A stretch of DNA of 64,000 bases, from positions 44,846 through 108,845 of the forward strand of contig NZ_MUHY01000002.1 of assembly GCF_003004665.1 (NCBI RefSeq), read 5' to 3'. Under the pieces are notes generated by a model that made no database searches, was not told where the DNA came from, and worked only from the letters and a program-made list of their open reading frames with translations. Position 1 is the stretch's first letter; each line of letters starts with the position of its first letter. Origin of the DNA: Candidatus Pandoraea novymonadis. Lineage in GTDB: Bacteria; Pseudomonadota; Gammaproteobacteria; Burkholderiales; Burkholderiaceae. This document shows positions 9,652 to 19,234 of this stretch, piece after piece. Position numbers and translations under genes: made by a program.

Positions 9652-10842
9652 ATGAAACTTTCCTTCTCTTTGCATCGTTCTATTGGTACTGCAGTTTTTT
9701 TATTTGCAGCTTTCTTTTCTCTTTTTCCATTATCTACACGCTCAGAGATATTGCCACCACCAATAATGGCGAAGGCTTGGGCTATTGTTGATGTAACCAG
9801 TGGTCAAGTTCTAGCCGCAGAAAATTTTGACTTACGTGTTGAGCCCGCCTCGCTGACTAAGATCATGACGACGTACCTCGTATTTGAGGCACTCAAAGAT
9901 AAACGTATTTCAATGGAGCAGCTTGTGCTGCCAAGCGAGTCGGTGCGTAAAGTAGGTCGGGATGAATCGCGAACCTTCATTGAAGTTGGTAAGCCTGTGA
10001 GAGTAGATGACCTCGTCTACGGAATGGTCATCCAGTCGGGTAACGATGCCTCAGTTGCTTTAGCAGAACTGGTGGGTGGTTCTCAAGCGAATTTTGTGGA
10101 GCTAATGAACCGCTGTGCAAAAAGATTAGGTTTAAAAAACACTAATTACACAAATGTTGATGGTCTAACAGATCCGCGGCACTACACTAGCGTATCTGAT
10201 CTGTCGGTACTGGCGACCCATATCATTAAAGATTTTCCCGAGTACTATTCCATTCATGCGTTGAAGAGTTTCACCTATAATAATATTTGGCAGCCAAACC
10301 GGAATCGTTTACTCACACTCGATCCAACAGTTGATGGTCTCAAGACAGGCCATACAAAAGAGGCGGGATATTGCCTCGTATCCTCAGCCTCGCGTCCATT
10401 GTTGAATGAATCTGGACTAACTCGTCGCATATTGTCGATAGTAGTTGGAGAACCAACTGAGCATGCGCGTGTACAAGATAGCCTGTTAGCAATCAATTAC
10501 GCTTACCAAAATTTTGATACACGGCGCATCTACAGAGCCAATCAGGTGGTGGCAATGCCAAAACTTTGGAAAGGCAAGGTTGGTAAGTTGCAAGTAGGTA
10601 CCAAGCATGATCAGTTTATTACAGTTCCAAAGGGCACAGCAGATAAAATAAAATCCGAGCTGGAGTTTCATGGCCCGTTAATCGCTCCATTAACTGATGG
10701 CGCTATCGTCGGCACCATTAAAGTGTTTACTAATGGTAAAAAATTAACAGAATTTCCTGTTGTTGCACTAACTGGAGTCGTTCAAGCAGGTATCCTCGGT
10801 CGAACTTGGGATTCTTTACGCTTGATGTTTATCAAAAAATAA
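9652..10842 (+). CDS. dacA: D-alanyl-D-alanine carboxypeptidase (PBP5/6 type)
   Basis: Low-molecular-weight penicillin-binding protein that trims the terminal D-Ala of peptidoglycan stem peptides in the periplasm. It has a signal peptide (residues 1-31), the catalytic tetrad SLTK (Ser67, Lys70), the SGN motif at 129-131, and the KTGHTKEAG triad. A PBP5 C-terminal beta domain follows, with an amphipathic membrane-anchoring tail (GRTWDSLRLMFIKK). Length of 396 is normal. The ATG at 9652 gives a clean signal sequence. In Burkholderia the D-amino-acid aminotransferase gene follows; here it is absent. Confidence 0.95.
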   Translation: MKLSFSLHRSIGTAVFLFAAFFSLFPLSTRSEILPPPIMAKAWAIVDVTSGQVLAAENFDLRVEPASLTKIMTTYLVFEALKDKRISMEQLVLPSESVRKVGRDESRTFIEVGKPVRVDDLVYGMVIQSGNDASVALAELVGGSQANFVELMNRCAKRLGLKNTNYTNVDGLTDPRHYTSVSDLSVLATHIIKDFPEYYSIHALKSFTYNNIWQPNRNRLLTLDPTVDGLKTGHTKEAGYCLVSSASRPLLNESGLTRRILSIVVGEPTEHARVQDSLLAINYAYQNFDTRRIYRANQVVAMPKLWKGKVGKLQVGTKHDQFITVPKGTADKIKSELEFHGPLIAPLTDGAIVGTIKVFTNGKKLTEFPVVALTGVVQAGILGRTWDSLRLMFIKK

Positions 10843-11072
10843 TTTAACAGTCTTATTTAGATTTCTTCTCAATGTTCATGCTTTCTAAGATATAGAAAAG
10901 AGTAAATATTCTTTTTGCTGCGCAATGATCTAATTCTTTAAATGATTTTTATTTTCAGATGACGTACTTGGCGAAAAGAATGTAATAAGGTTGAGGCATA
11001 ACCTATGGATTATGGATAGATATATTAAATAATGATCACAGCAGGAAAATCATAAATATAGTCTTTTTTATT

Positions 11073-11390
11073 TTGGACAGCGCTGGGTATGAATGCGGTC
11101 AAGGAGGTCGTATCAAAAGCGTCGATCAGAAGTCAAAGCCGTTGCTGGAATTTCCGGCCGATTTTCCTATAAAGATCATGGGCAGAATGCATGCTGATTT
11201 TGCCAAGACGATAATTGGATTACTAGAAGCATTTAATGCGGAGTTTGATCCGAAATGTGTGGAAATGCGCTCATCTCGAGCGGGTAACTATATTGGCTTG
11301 ACAGTTACTATACGTGCCTTTAGCCAATCTCACCTGGATGACATATATTCGTGTCTATCGAGACATCCAATGGTGCTTGTGGTGTTATGA
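11073..11390 (+). CDS. DUF493 (YbeD-like) family protein with an uncertain 5' end
   Basis: A small protein with the DUF493 ferredoxin-like fold; the core reads EFPADFPIKIMGRMHADFA, VEMRSSRAGNYIGLTVTIRA and HPMVLVVL. The E. coli relative YbeD lies next to lipB and is suspected to act in lipoate metabolism. No ATG opens this frame near the expected place, so translation would use TTG at 11073. An ATG at 11089 is in another frame and would need a +1 shift to reach the core. This may be a real TTG start or an early frameshift. Followed by lipB after 358 bp. Confidence 0.7.
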   Translation: MDSAGYECGQGGRIKSVDQKSKPLLEFPADFPIKIMGRMHADFAKTIIGLLEAFNAEFDPKCVEMRSSRAGNYIGLTVTIRAFSQSHLDDIYSCLSRHPMVLVVL

Positions 11391-11748
11391 AGAGCCAAAA
11401 ATATTAAGAAACATGGTATTCATATACTTGTGGTTCTATAGTTATTTTGATGGTTTTCTTGAGAGAAAAAACGAGGTGCTTTTCGATACTACGTGGAATA
11501 GTTAATCCTCTTTATGAGGAAACAATAATATCTCTCGAGTGTTGATAAAAAATCCTTTAGTTATGATAGTAAACACTTCAATTCTAGACGCACTGTATCC
11601 AAATCGCTACTTTCAGTGAATCAATCTTTATCGATAAGAAAACGTACGAGGAGGAACAGTATAAAAAACTGCGAACTAGAAAATATAGCTGATAAAACCA
11701 TATTCTCTGTAGAATGGTGCCGCTCTAGGTGAACTGATATAGATAGCT
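11391..11748. other. Non-coding gap between DUF493 and lipB
   Basis: About 360 bp of AT-rich sequence with no recognised gene or strong hairpin. A TAGAAT close to a -10 consensus (11711-11716) might serve lipB, but I see no good -35 partner. Confidence 0.4.
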
Positions 11749-12447
11749 ATGAACATACCTATTGAAATCTACTGGCGTGGTATCGAGGACTACACTACAA
11801 CGTTTAAGGCAATGCGCATCATGACTGATATGCGCAGCTCCAACACGTCGGATCAACTATGGATTGTGGAGCATCCACCGGTCTATACACTTGGATTAGC
11901 TGGAGACTCTACACATTTACTGGTAAACAATAGTGGCATCCCATTAGTTAAAGTTGACAGAGGTGGTCAAATTACCTATCACGGTCCTGGTCAAGTAGTT
12001 ATTTATTGTCTACTCGACCTACGTCGCCGAAAGCTGGGAGTACGTGAAATGATCACGTTGATCGAGCAAGCCTCTATTGATACCCTGGCAGCGTATAATC
12101 TTGAAGTTGAGCGTCGTTCTGGTGCTCCAGGTATCTATGTAAGCCAGAGGGCGGTTTCTGCAGCGTCTCACGCAGGTGCAAAAATTGCTGCTCTCGGTTT
12201 AAAAATACGGGGTGGTTGTAGCTATCATGGAGTAAGCATGAACGTTGCTATGGATTTACGACCGTTTGATTGGATTAATCCATGCGGCTATTCTGGCCTA
12301 AAAACTGTAGATATGGCAACTCTTGGGGTTTTCGTTCTCTGGGACGAAGTTGCTGAACGGCTATCGCAACAACTCAGATATCATCTCGAACAGCAATGTG
12401 TGTGGAAAAACGATAGCCCCTACCTCCTAACTGGAAAGCCTTCATGA
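11749..12447 (+). CDS. lipB: Octanoyl-[acyl-carrier-protein]:protein N-octanoyltransferase
   Basis: Moves octanoate from ACP to lipoyl domains, the first step of endogenous lipoate synthesis. Hallmarks are [15 protein letters not shown], the catalytic lysine in [23 protein letters not shown], and the catalytic cysteine in INPCGYSGL. Length is 232. Its stop overlaps the lipA start by 4 bp (ATGA), so the two enzymes are coupled. Confidence 0.96.
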   Translation: MNIPIEIYWRGIEDYTTTFKAMRIMTDMRSSNTSDQLWIVEHPPVYTLGLAGDSTHLLVNNSGIPLVKVDRGGQITYHGPGQVVIYCLLDLRRRKLGVREMITLIEQASIDTLAAYNLEVERRSGAPGIYVSQRAVSAASHAGAKIAALGLKIRGGCSYHGVSMNVAMDLRPFDWINPCGYSGLKTVDMATLGVFVLWDEVAERLSQQLRYHLEQQCVWKNDSPYLLTGKPS

Positions 12448-13454
12448 CCACAACTATTATCCCCGAACCCGGTTCCGAAAAAACAAATGTTCTCGATGGT
12501 AAATATGATCCAACTGTGAAGCAAAAATCACAAGCGAAGACAGCGCGTATCCCCATTAAGGTGATTCCCATCGAGCGACTCAAAAAGCCAGAATGGATTC
12601 GTGTCAAGATGGCAACTCATAATAATTTAAGATTCCAAGAGATCAAACAACTCCTTCGAGTGCATAACTTACACACGGTTTGTGAGGAAGCTAGCTGCCC
12701 AAACATTGGTGAATGCTTTGGTAAGGGTACTGCGACGTTTATGATTATGGGCGATAAATGTACACGCCGTTGTCCGTTTTGTGATGTCGGACATGGTCGT
12801 CCTGATCCACTTGATATCGATGAGCCTCTTAATCTAGCTAAGGCTATCGCAGCAATGCGTCTTAAATATGTTGTGATTACGAGTGTAGACCGTGACGATT
12901 TAAGGGATGGAGGAGCACAGCATTTCGTCAATTGTATACAGCATGTGAGAAAATTATCACCAAACACACGGATCGAAATATTGACACCAGATTTCCGTGC
13001 ACGTCTTAATTTTGCCTTGGATATCTTAAATGCTGCGCCACCAGATGTTATGAATCATAATTTAGAAACGGTGCCTCGTCTTTATAGGGAAGCAAGACCT
13101 GGTTCAGATTATCATCATTCACTAAATTTACTTAAGGAGTTTAAGTCTAAGCATCCGAAAATTTCGACAAAATCCGGGTTAATGGTTGGTTTAGGTGAGA
13201 CCAATGAAGAAATTCTTGAGGTAATGCTTGACCTTAGAAATCATAACGTCAATATGTTAACAATTGGACAATATTTGCAACCATCAGAATATCATTTAGC
13301 AGTCCGCCGTTATGTTACACCGGAGACTTTCAATATGTTCGAAGCAGAAGCCTATAAGATGGGTTTTACGCATGCGGCAGTGGGTGCTATGGTACGTTCG
13401 AGCTATCACGCTGACGTTCAAGCAGATAAAGCTGGTATCGCTCACGTAAGCTGA
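12444..13454 (+). CDS. lipA: Lipoyl synthase
   Basis: Radical-SAM enzyme that inserts two sulfurs into the protein-bound octanoyl chain. The auxiliary cluster cysteines are C80, C85 and C91 ([12 protein letters not shown]). The radical-SAM CX3CX2C motif is at C106, C110 and C113 (CTRRCPFC). The C-terminal Ser/Arg region [10 protein letters not shown] provides the conserved RSSY serine. Length of 336 is normal. All cluster ligands are intact. Transcription probably ends at the stem-loop at 13751-13783. Confidence 0.97.
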   Translation: MTTTIIPEPGSEKTNVLDGKYDPTVKQKSQAKTARIPIKVIPIERLKKPEWIRVKMATHNNLRFQEIKQLLRVHNLHTVCEEASCPNIGECFGKGTATFMIMGDKCTRRCPFCDVGHGRPDPLDIDEPLNLAKAIAAMRLKYVVITSVDRDDLRDGGAQHFVNCIQHVRKLSPNTRIEILTPDFRARLNFALDILNAAPPDVMNHNLETVPRLYREARPGSDYHHSLNLLKEFKSKHPKISTKSGLMVGLGETNEEILEVMLDLRNHNVNMLTIGQYLQPSEYHLAVRRYVTPETFNMFEAEAYKMGFTHAAVGAMVRSSYHADVQADKAGIAHVS

Positions 13455-13750
13455 GTAGCATAATGATCACCTGACCGAGCCTTTATAGAAAAAAAATCTA
13501 ACAACATCGATCGGGGTGAGCATCTTTTATCCTTTTATCTCACACCATATTCTTAGACAAGAAAGCTAATGTGTTTGTAATAAATACGAGGTGTGCAATA
13601 AATTTTACTTTCATTTACGTTCTTTTTTCACTTTTCAACGAGCACATGATTTTAAGGCATCTTACGAGCGTTCGTTATGCATCTTAGGATAGAGTTATTA
13701 GGGAATCTTTTCTAATAAAGCACCCAGAGTCTGTCATCAAAAAAGCGTTT

Positions 13751-13787
13751 AAAATTAGCAATCTATAGCAGATTGCTAATTTTTTAT
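13751..13787. terminator. Perfect 14-bp stem-loop, probable bidirectional terminator
   Basis: The arms 13751-13764 and 13770-13783 are exact complements (AAAATTAGCAATCT/AGATTGCTAATTTT) with loop ATAGC. A T-tract follows on the plus strand and an A-rich start gives a T-tract on the minus strand. It lies between convergent lipA and ubiK, though about 300 bp past lipA. Confidence 0.75.
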
Positions 13788-14000
13788 TAGCCTCCATCGT
13801 ACAGGGCAGTGATTCAAAATTCTAAAAAAGATCACGTTACCAACTTTTGCTCTTATTTATTACCCTGAGCACATCAAGGACTCATTCTAACAAAATTCAT
13901 TGAGTACTTTCGCAAAAAAGTACGTTAGACCAAATTAGTCAATCCAAACCGCATTACTGCTAATTTAGCTAACGAAATTAAAAATGTAGAAAGGGTACAT

Positions 14001-14250
14001 TTTTTCTTGTGGATAAGCCTATAAATTTCATATGAATTGAATTTGGATAAGTTAATTTTGATTGCCTTTATTTCAAAAATTATTCAAACTTATACATCCA
14101 ACATACCACCTTTTCCTATCGAATTTTTTTCTATATAACCCTTATTGTATATAGTCTTAGAGAGTTATCCACAGAAAAGAAATATCTTTATTATCTATTA
14201 CTATATATAAATACTACTTATAGTAATAACTAATAAAAATTAGTTATATA
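14001..14250. other. DnaA-box cluster in an AT-rich region (possible replication origin)
   Basis: Two exact E. coli consensus DnaA boxes lie in opposite orientation: TGTGGATAA at 14008-14016 and TTATCCACA at 14165-14173. A one-mismatch box (TTTGGATAA) is at 14042-14050. Directly to the right is a very AT-rich block (14174-14250) with small inverted repeats (ATTACTATA/TATAGTAAT; ATAACTAAT/ATTAGTTAT). This is the box-plus-unwinding-element layout expected of an origin, but neither dnaA nor dnaN is in the window and only three boxes are seen. It could be chance in AT-rich DNA. Confidence 0.3.
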
Positions 14251-14661
14251 TGAAGGTAGTTACGAAAATACCAACATGGTAGGAGAGTAGATTATATTTC
14301 TACGCAAGAAAAAGACATCTTTACTATTTTTAATAGGCTATGTATGCGCCTTATTGCCATTATCTTAAATATATTGAGTATGGTATAAGGTTGTCCATAC
14401 GAGCCGATCTAAGATATGCTTTAACTCATGTCCTTTGCAGAGTAATTGCCGATGTGGATATAGGAAAACACCGGTTGACACTTATTATTTTGTGGAATTG
14501 GGGATAGTCTTGCGGCGAGACGTAATCCGTATTAAAGATATAGTAGATGCTCCCAACGCTCTCTTGGCATGTGGGCCATCATATTTTTATCCCAGCTATT
14601 TTTTTACAATGGAGATTAATCTGAATAGGATTGATCTCGCGAGGAAGTCCTCATTATCCAT

Positions 14662-14907
14662 TTAATCCTGTTCGTGTTTTTTTTCTTCAAGTTGGAGCAC
14701 ACGTTTTTCTAGCAATTCAAGTTTTTCACGTGTTCGCGCTAATACCTTTGCTTGTACGTCGAACTCTTCTCGAGTTACTAGCTCTAGACGAGCAAAACCT
14801 TGGTTTAAGAGGATTTTGATGTTGTGTTCAATGTCCTTGGCTGGCGATTGCCTGAGCAATTCACTGACTTTGTTTTGCATTTCTTGCAGGATTTTGTTCG
14901 GTTTCAT
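14662..14907 (-). CDS. ubiK: Ubiquinone biosynthesis accessory factor UbiK family
   Basis: An 81-residue cytosolic helical protein (YqiC/BMFP family). It has an N-terminal amphipathic helix (KILQEMQNKVSELL), the conserved AKDIEHNIK segment, LVTREEFDVQ, and a C-terminal coiled coil (KLELLEKRVLQLEEK). Members form trimers and support aerobic ubiquinone synthesis together with UbiJ. Length is typical. The ATG at 14907 is preceded by GGAAAAA-type purines. In Burkholderia this gene lies near glnK-amtB and gshA; the glnK-amtB genes are not seen here. Confidence 0.87.
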   Translation of the reverse strand: MKPNKILQEMQNKVSELLRQSPAKDIEHNIKILLNQGFARLELVTREEFDVQAKVLARTREKLELLEKRVLQLEEKKHEQD

Positions 14908-15782
14908 CGGTTTTTCCTTCTATCAAGAAAATGCCTAGTTGTCCCAATGGGTTTCATCTGAATGGGAGTCTAGCGAGATGTGAAGGAAGGGAAGTCAGGG
15001 TAACTAAAAATACCGTTAAGACACTAAAGATAGTGTTTTCCCATTCCTGCTATCGTATAGGCTAACCATCAAGTGCTTTGTATATTGCCGTTGGGTTATG
15101 GACTGTGGTTAAACACAGTAGACAGTATTACTTTATCACGAAAGGCCTGTGCGATAGAGATAGATTTTCAGAGGAAATTTGTATATATGATATATCCTCG
15201 AAAAATTAAATTTTTAGAAGATAAGTTAGAGTTGTTGGACATGAGTCTAATGATAGAGCCAGATGGGTTATTGCAGAAAATTCTCAGCACACGTTTACAA
15301 GAGATAGCCGATTATTCGTATCATACCTTTTTGTGATTTTTATCAGGAGCGATGCATATTTACAACTTTGCTTGTTCGAACACAGCTACAAAAATCATTT
15401 CATCATAGCCTGACTTTAATCTTAATTAAAAGGAATTATCAATATGCCGGTATGCTGTTTATGTACCGAGAAAATAGTGAGTATGAGTGGCTAGACACTG
15501 AGGCATGGTGAGTTTGATCATCAAACTCACCTAATTCTGATAGAGTTAATCAAAAGATGTTGTTGTGGTTGCTTATCTTTGTTGATAAGAGGGAGGGGCT
15601 GTCAGTGCGTTTATATGTAAAAGGATATCCTCAGCCATTTTTGCATGAAATGGTTTTTTGAAAATGATCCGAGATCGTGATTTGGCGGGTATAGGCATGT
15701 TATTTCTGGATGTTTTTACTGAAACATAGGTAACCTGGGGGTATATCCCCTACAATCAAGTTCATTTAGATATGAGAGATGC
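14908..15782. other. Non-coding gap upstream of gshA
   Basis: About 875 bp. A frame at 15073-15336 lacks codon-use support and homology I can recognise. An 11-bp perfect hairpin is at 15507-15531. The position matches where ammonium-sensing genes (glnK, amtB) sit in Burkholderia relatives, but I find no readable remnant of them. Confidence 0.45.
15507..15531. repeat. Perfect 11-bp stem-loop
   Basis: GGTGAGTTTGA and TCAAACTCACC are exact complements with loop TCA. There is no strong T-tract on either side. It lies 250 bp upstream of gshA and may be a relic terminator. Confidence 0.6.
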
Positions 15783-17072
15783 ATGGTTCCACATTTCGTG
15801 ACGGCCCTCAAAGGTCCACTGCTCGATTTCGAAAAGAAAATTCTAGACGCTACCTCGGCGATTGAACGTTGGTTTCGGCTTGAATGGCAGGAGCACACTC
15901 CTCCATTTTATTGTTCAGTCAATTTACGTAATGCTGGTTTTAAGCTTGCCCTTGTCGATACCAATCTTTTTCCAGGAGGCTTCAATAATTTGACATCGGA
16001 GGTCTTGCCGTTGGCAGTGCAAGCCGCAATTGCTGCGATCGAAAAAATTTGTCCGGATGCTAAGGATCTTTTGCTTATTCCTGAGGAAAAACTACACAAT
16101 ACGCTTTATTTGCAGAACTTAGTTTACCTATCCACAATTATGCGCCATGCTGGTCTGAATGTGCGTTTTGGCAGTTTGTCATCTGGTATTACAGCACCGA
16201 CTCCAATTGAGTTACCGACTGGACAAAATTTTGTAATTGAGCCATTGGAGCGCTCCCCACGACGGCTTGGTTTGAAAAACTTTGATCCATGCTCGATACT
16301 ACTTAACAATGATTTGGCGGAAGGTGTGCCTCTTATTTTGGAAGGGTTGCATGAGCAGTATTTACTTCCTCCACTGCATGCTGGCTGGGCAGTACGTCGT
16401 AGGAGTCAACATTTTTCGTCTTACGACGGTGTAGTCAAGAGGTTTTCTAAGTTAATCGATGTAGACCCCTGGATGTTGAGTTTGTATTTCGCTAAGTCAG
16501 AGAATGTCAATTTTTCGACTAATGCAGGTGGCGAGTTGCTTGTCGATACGATTGATGTTTTGCTGAAAAAGATTGCGAAAAAATATCGGGAGTACGGTAT
16601 TAGCGAGAAGCCGTTTATTATATTGAAGTCTAATGCGGGTGCTCATAGTATGGTTGGGATGAGGGTTTATGAGGCGGCTAATATCAAGAATTTGAATCTG
16701 TGTAGTTGTAGCAAGACGAACCTGCTAAAGGAAGGGTTTGAAATGCATGAAGTCCTTTTGCAAGAAGGTGTGTATACATTTGAACGCCTTAACGAAGCAG
16801 TGGCTGAACCAGTGGTTTACATGATTGATCGCTATGTTGTTGGAGGTTGCTACCGTGTTCACGCCAGCTACGGCAAAGATAAAAACCTTAATACTCCAGG
16901 GGTTAAGGTTTTTCCTCTCTCTTTTGAACATGCTGCATTACCTGATATGCAAGCAAAGCTTGGCGCAGCACCGCCAAACCGGTTTTACATGTATGGAGTT
17001 ATTGCTCGTCTAGGTTTGCTTGCCGCATCTATTGAGTTGGAACGGACTGATCCAGATCAAGAAACATACTGA
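15783..17072 (+). CDS. gshA: Glutamate--cysteine ligase (proteobacterial GshA variant)
   Basis: First step of glutathione synthesis, ATP-dependent joining of glutamate and cysteine. The 429-residue protein matches the GshA type found in Burkholderiales and Acidithiobacillus rather than the E. coli enzyme; recognisable stretches are YCSVNLRNAGFKLALVDTN, FPGGFNNL, FIILKSNAGAHSMVGMRV and YRVHASYGKD. The start at 15783 (ATG) follows the pattern of relatives. It is followed by gshB after a 323-bp spacer, so both glutathione enzymes are present. Confidence 0.93.
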   Translation: MVPHFVTALKGPLLDFEKKILDATSAIERWFRLEWQEHTPPFYCSVNLRNAGFKLALVDTNLFPGGFNNLTSEVLPLAVQAAIAAIEKICPDAKDLLLIPEEKLHNTLYLQNLVYLSTIMRHAGLNVRFGSLSSGITAPTPIELPTGQNFVIEPLERSPRRLGLKNFDPCSILLNNDLAEGVPLILEGLHEQYLLPPLHAGWAVRRRSQHFSSYDGVVKRFSKLIDVDPWMLSLYFAKSENVNFSTNAGGELLVDTIDVLLKKIAKKYREYGISEKPFIILKSNAGAHSMVGMRVYEAANIKNLNLCSCSKTNLLKEGFEMHEVLLQEGVYTFERLNEAVAEPVVYMIDRYVVGGCYRVHASYGKDKNLNTPGVKVFPLSFEHAALPDMQAKLGAAPPNRFYMYGVIARLGLLAASIELERTDPDQETY

Positions 17073-17395
17073 TAAATAATTTCCTTAGAAAGATAGTAAT
17101 TAATCTGTCAATAGTGATTAAGGGTTGTTGTTGGAGTTGTTTGTTGCTGGGTACAGATAGACCGGTCATCATTTTTGATGATTGAGGTATAAGTAAGACT
17201 GTTGTTAGCATCATATGAGATGAATTTTATATGTATCCAGAAACTCAAGATGGGTATTTCAGTCTGCGTAAGTAATTTAAAGCAGGAAAAGAGCAGCTCA
17301 GTTAGAATTGAAGTTCAGTGATTTCTGGGATGCTTGCTTTATCCCATCGAGTTACCTCCATTTATTACTTCACTCATTTTGAGGGTCCTCGTCCG
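17073..17395. other. Spacer between gshA and gshB
   Basis: About 320 bp with no gene. Only a small TCATCA/TGATGA hairpin (17166-17181) is visible. Confidence 0.4.
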
Positions 17396-18334
17396 ATGAA
17401 AATTTTATTTATTGCCGACCCTCTAGAACACTTAAAGATTTATAAGGACACGACATTTTCGATGATGTCCGAGGCAGCTCGCCGTGGCTATAGCGTGTTT
17501 TTCTGTCAGGATCATTCACTGGTTTGGCAGTGCGGGAATGTCGAGGCAAAAGTGGTTAAAATTCATCTCACAGGCGATAAGGCTTATTGGTACTCTATTG
17601 TAGAGACGAGTGTGTTGCCCTTGACAGATTTTGATGTTGTGTTGGTACGTAAGGATCCTCCATTCGATATGGAGTACGTCAACTTGACGTGGTTATTGGA
17701 GATTGCTGAGCGTGCTGGGGCACGGATTTTTAATCGTCCTCAGGCGATTCGCGATCATTCAGAAAAGCTAGCGATTTCTGAATTCAGTAGTTTCATCCCG
17801 CCGACGCTTGTAACACGTGATGCCTCATGTTTGCGCGCTTTTCATGCGCAGCATGGCGACATTATTTTCAAGCCACTCGATGGTATGGGAGGGGCCGGTA
17901 TTTTCCGTATAACTGAAGATGGGCGTAACCTTGGAACTGTCATTGAAATACTGGGTGAGAACGGCTTTCGCTCTGTTATGGTACAAAAGTTCATCCCAGA
18001 AATCAAACAAGGGGATAAACGTATTTTATTGATTGGCGGTCAGGTCGTGCCGTTTACTCTCGCACGTATTCCGCAAGGTACTGAGGTTCGAGCGAATTTG
18101 GCAGCGGGAGGTTTAGGTAAAGCGCAAACGATCACTGAACGAGATCGTGAGATTGCTGAGACGATTGGTCCCGTGTTATGGACGCGTGGTTTATTGTTGG
18201 TAGGTCTAGATACGATTGGCGGCTACTTAACGGAAGTTAATGTTACCAGTCCAACTTGTTTCCAGGAAATTTTCGATCAGACGGGATTCGATGTAACGAA
18301 AATGTTCATTGATGAGCTTGAAAATGCTATTTAA
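17396..18334 (+). CDS. gshB: Glutathione synthetase
   Basis: ATP-grasp enzyme that adds glycine to gamma-glutamylcysteine. The start is set at the ATG at 17396 (MKILFIADPLEHLKIYKDTT), which matches the family N terminus; the longer frame from 17318 adds an unlikely leader. Visible features are VRKDPPFDMEYV, FNRPQAIRDHSEKL, the ATP-binding IFKPLDGMGGAGIF loop, and TEVNVTSPTCFQEI, which binds metal. Length of 312 is normal. Confidence 0.96.
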   Translation: MKILFIADPLEHLKIYKDTTFSMMSEAARRGYSVFFCQDHSLVWQCGNVEAKVVKIHLTGDKAYWYSIVETSVLPLTDFDVVLVRKDPPFDMEYVNLTWLLEIAERAGARIFNRPQAIRDHSEKLAISEFSSFIPPTLVTRDASCLRAFHAQHGDIIFKPLDGMGGAGIFRITEDGRNLGTVIEILGENGFRSVMVQKFIPEIKQGDKRILLIGGQVVPFTLARIPQGTEVRANLAAGGLGKAQTITERDREIAETIGPVLWTRGLLLVGLDTIGGYLTEVNVTSPTCFQEIFDQTGFDVTKMFIDELENAI

Positions 18335-18467
18335 GTGCTTGATTTTTCAATACCCAAATACAGGTTTCTTTGTGTGCACCCAGAATGGGAGGCACGGAAT
18401 CGACAGGTACATGCTCCGGACCTGTTTGTCAATAAAATGCAGGTAACGGATTCGTGCTTCTATTATT

Positions 18468-18914
18468 ATGGCTGGTATCCTTATAATTGCTCACGCGCCT
18501 TTGGCGTCTGCTTTACGAGAGTGTATTTCGCATATTTATGGCAGCTGCCCAGCCCGGATTTCTGTGGTAGATGTTTCGCCCAATCAAGACACTGTAAAAT
18601 TGTTGGAAACTATACGTCAGTATTTTAAGTATTTGCATGAAAAAAATGGTGTACTTGTGTTGACTGATTTATTCGGAGCAACACCGTCTAATCTTGCAGC
18701 TGAGCTTGTTGGACGTGAGATCAGAGTGGTTGGCGGCGTAAATTTGCCGATGTTGATCAAGGCAGTTTGTTATCGTTCTGCTCCACTCGATATATTGGTT
18801 AATAAGGTGATTTCTGGAGGAACTCAAGGTATTCTTGAAATTGGTACGCATACGTCGATGTCAAAAAAAATACCAAACTTACATGCTTCAAAAAGAAACA
18901 ACAATCGTGAATAA
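18468..18914 (+). CDS. PTS EIIA component, mannose family
   Basis: A stand-alone EIIA-Man protein (148 residues). The phosphorylatable histidine is His9 in IIAHAPLASAL, and TDLFGATPSN is the family's second signature. In beta-proteobacteria this gene heads a manX-ptsH-ptsI unit that lacks sugar permeases and is thought to be regulatory. Its last 32 bp overlap the start of ptsH in another frame, which implies coupled translation. The C-terminal tail (KKIPNLHASKRNNNRE) lies in that overlap. Confidence 0.9.
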   Translation: MAGILIIAHAPLASALRECISHIYGSCPARISVVDVSPNQDTVKLLETIRQYFKYLHEKNGVLVLTDLFGATPSNLAAELVGREIRVVGGVNLPMLIKAVCYRSAPLDILVNKVISGGTQGILEIGTHTSMSKKIPNLHASKRNNNRE

Positions 18915-19152
18915 GTTAGGGCTGCATGCAAGGGCATCGGCGAAACTTACGCAACTGGCTTCACGTTTTCAGAGCGAGGTCTGGATGACACGAAACGGTC
19001 GCCGTATCAATGCAAAAAGCATTATGGGCTTGATGGTTTTGGCCGCTGGAATTGGCTCGAAGGTTCAAATTGAGACTGACGGTCACGATGAAGCTGATGC
19101 AATGCAGGCTATCCTCAAGTTGATTGCTGACCGCTTTGGTGAGGGAGAGTAA
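18883..19152 (+). CDS. ptsH: Phosphocarrier protein HPr
   Basis: Phosphorelay protein of 89 residues. The start is at the ATG at 18883 (MLQKETTIVNKLGLHARASA); the open frame extends upstream but the family begins here. The active histidine is in GLHARAS. The regulatory serine site, phosphorylated by HPr kinase, is in AKSIMGLM, which matters because hprK is present at 49.4-50.4 kb. It overlaps the EIIA gene by 32 bp and is followed by ptsI. Confidence 0.95.
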   Translation: MLQKETTIVNKLGLHARASAKLTQLASRFQSEVWMTRNGRRINAKSIMGLMVLAAGIGSKVQIETDGHDEADAMQAILKLIADRFGEGE

Positions 19153-19234
19153 GCTTTGTATACTTAATAAACGTTAGCTTGGATGAGCCACGCACCGGGA
19201 ACTCGGTGAAATGATTTGAAATGTGGAGATTCTC

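Larger units (their letters stand above)
13455..14661. other. Long AT-rich non-coding region between lipA and ubiK
   Basis: About 1.2 kb with no supported gene. It contains a terminator-like hairpin (13751-13783), a cluster of DnaA-box matches (14008-14173), and nested AT-rich inverted repeats (14197-14247). A 76-codon frame at 14435-14665 has no ribosome-binding site or homology that I can see. Confidence 0.6.

Noticed and set aside
14435..14665. 76-codon frame upstream of ubiK
   Set aside because: No ribosome-binding site or recognisable motif; overlaps the ubiK end and lies in AT-rich non-coding DNA.
15073..15336. 87-codon frame upstream of gshA, considered as a gene or an amtB/glnK remnant
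   Set aside because: It begins with no good ribosome-binding site, and no ammonium-transporter or P-II motif can be read in it.
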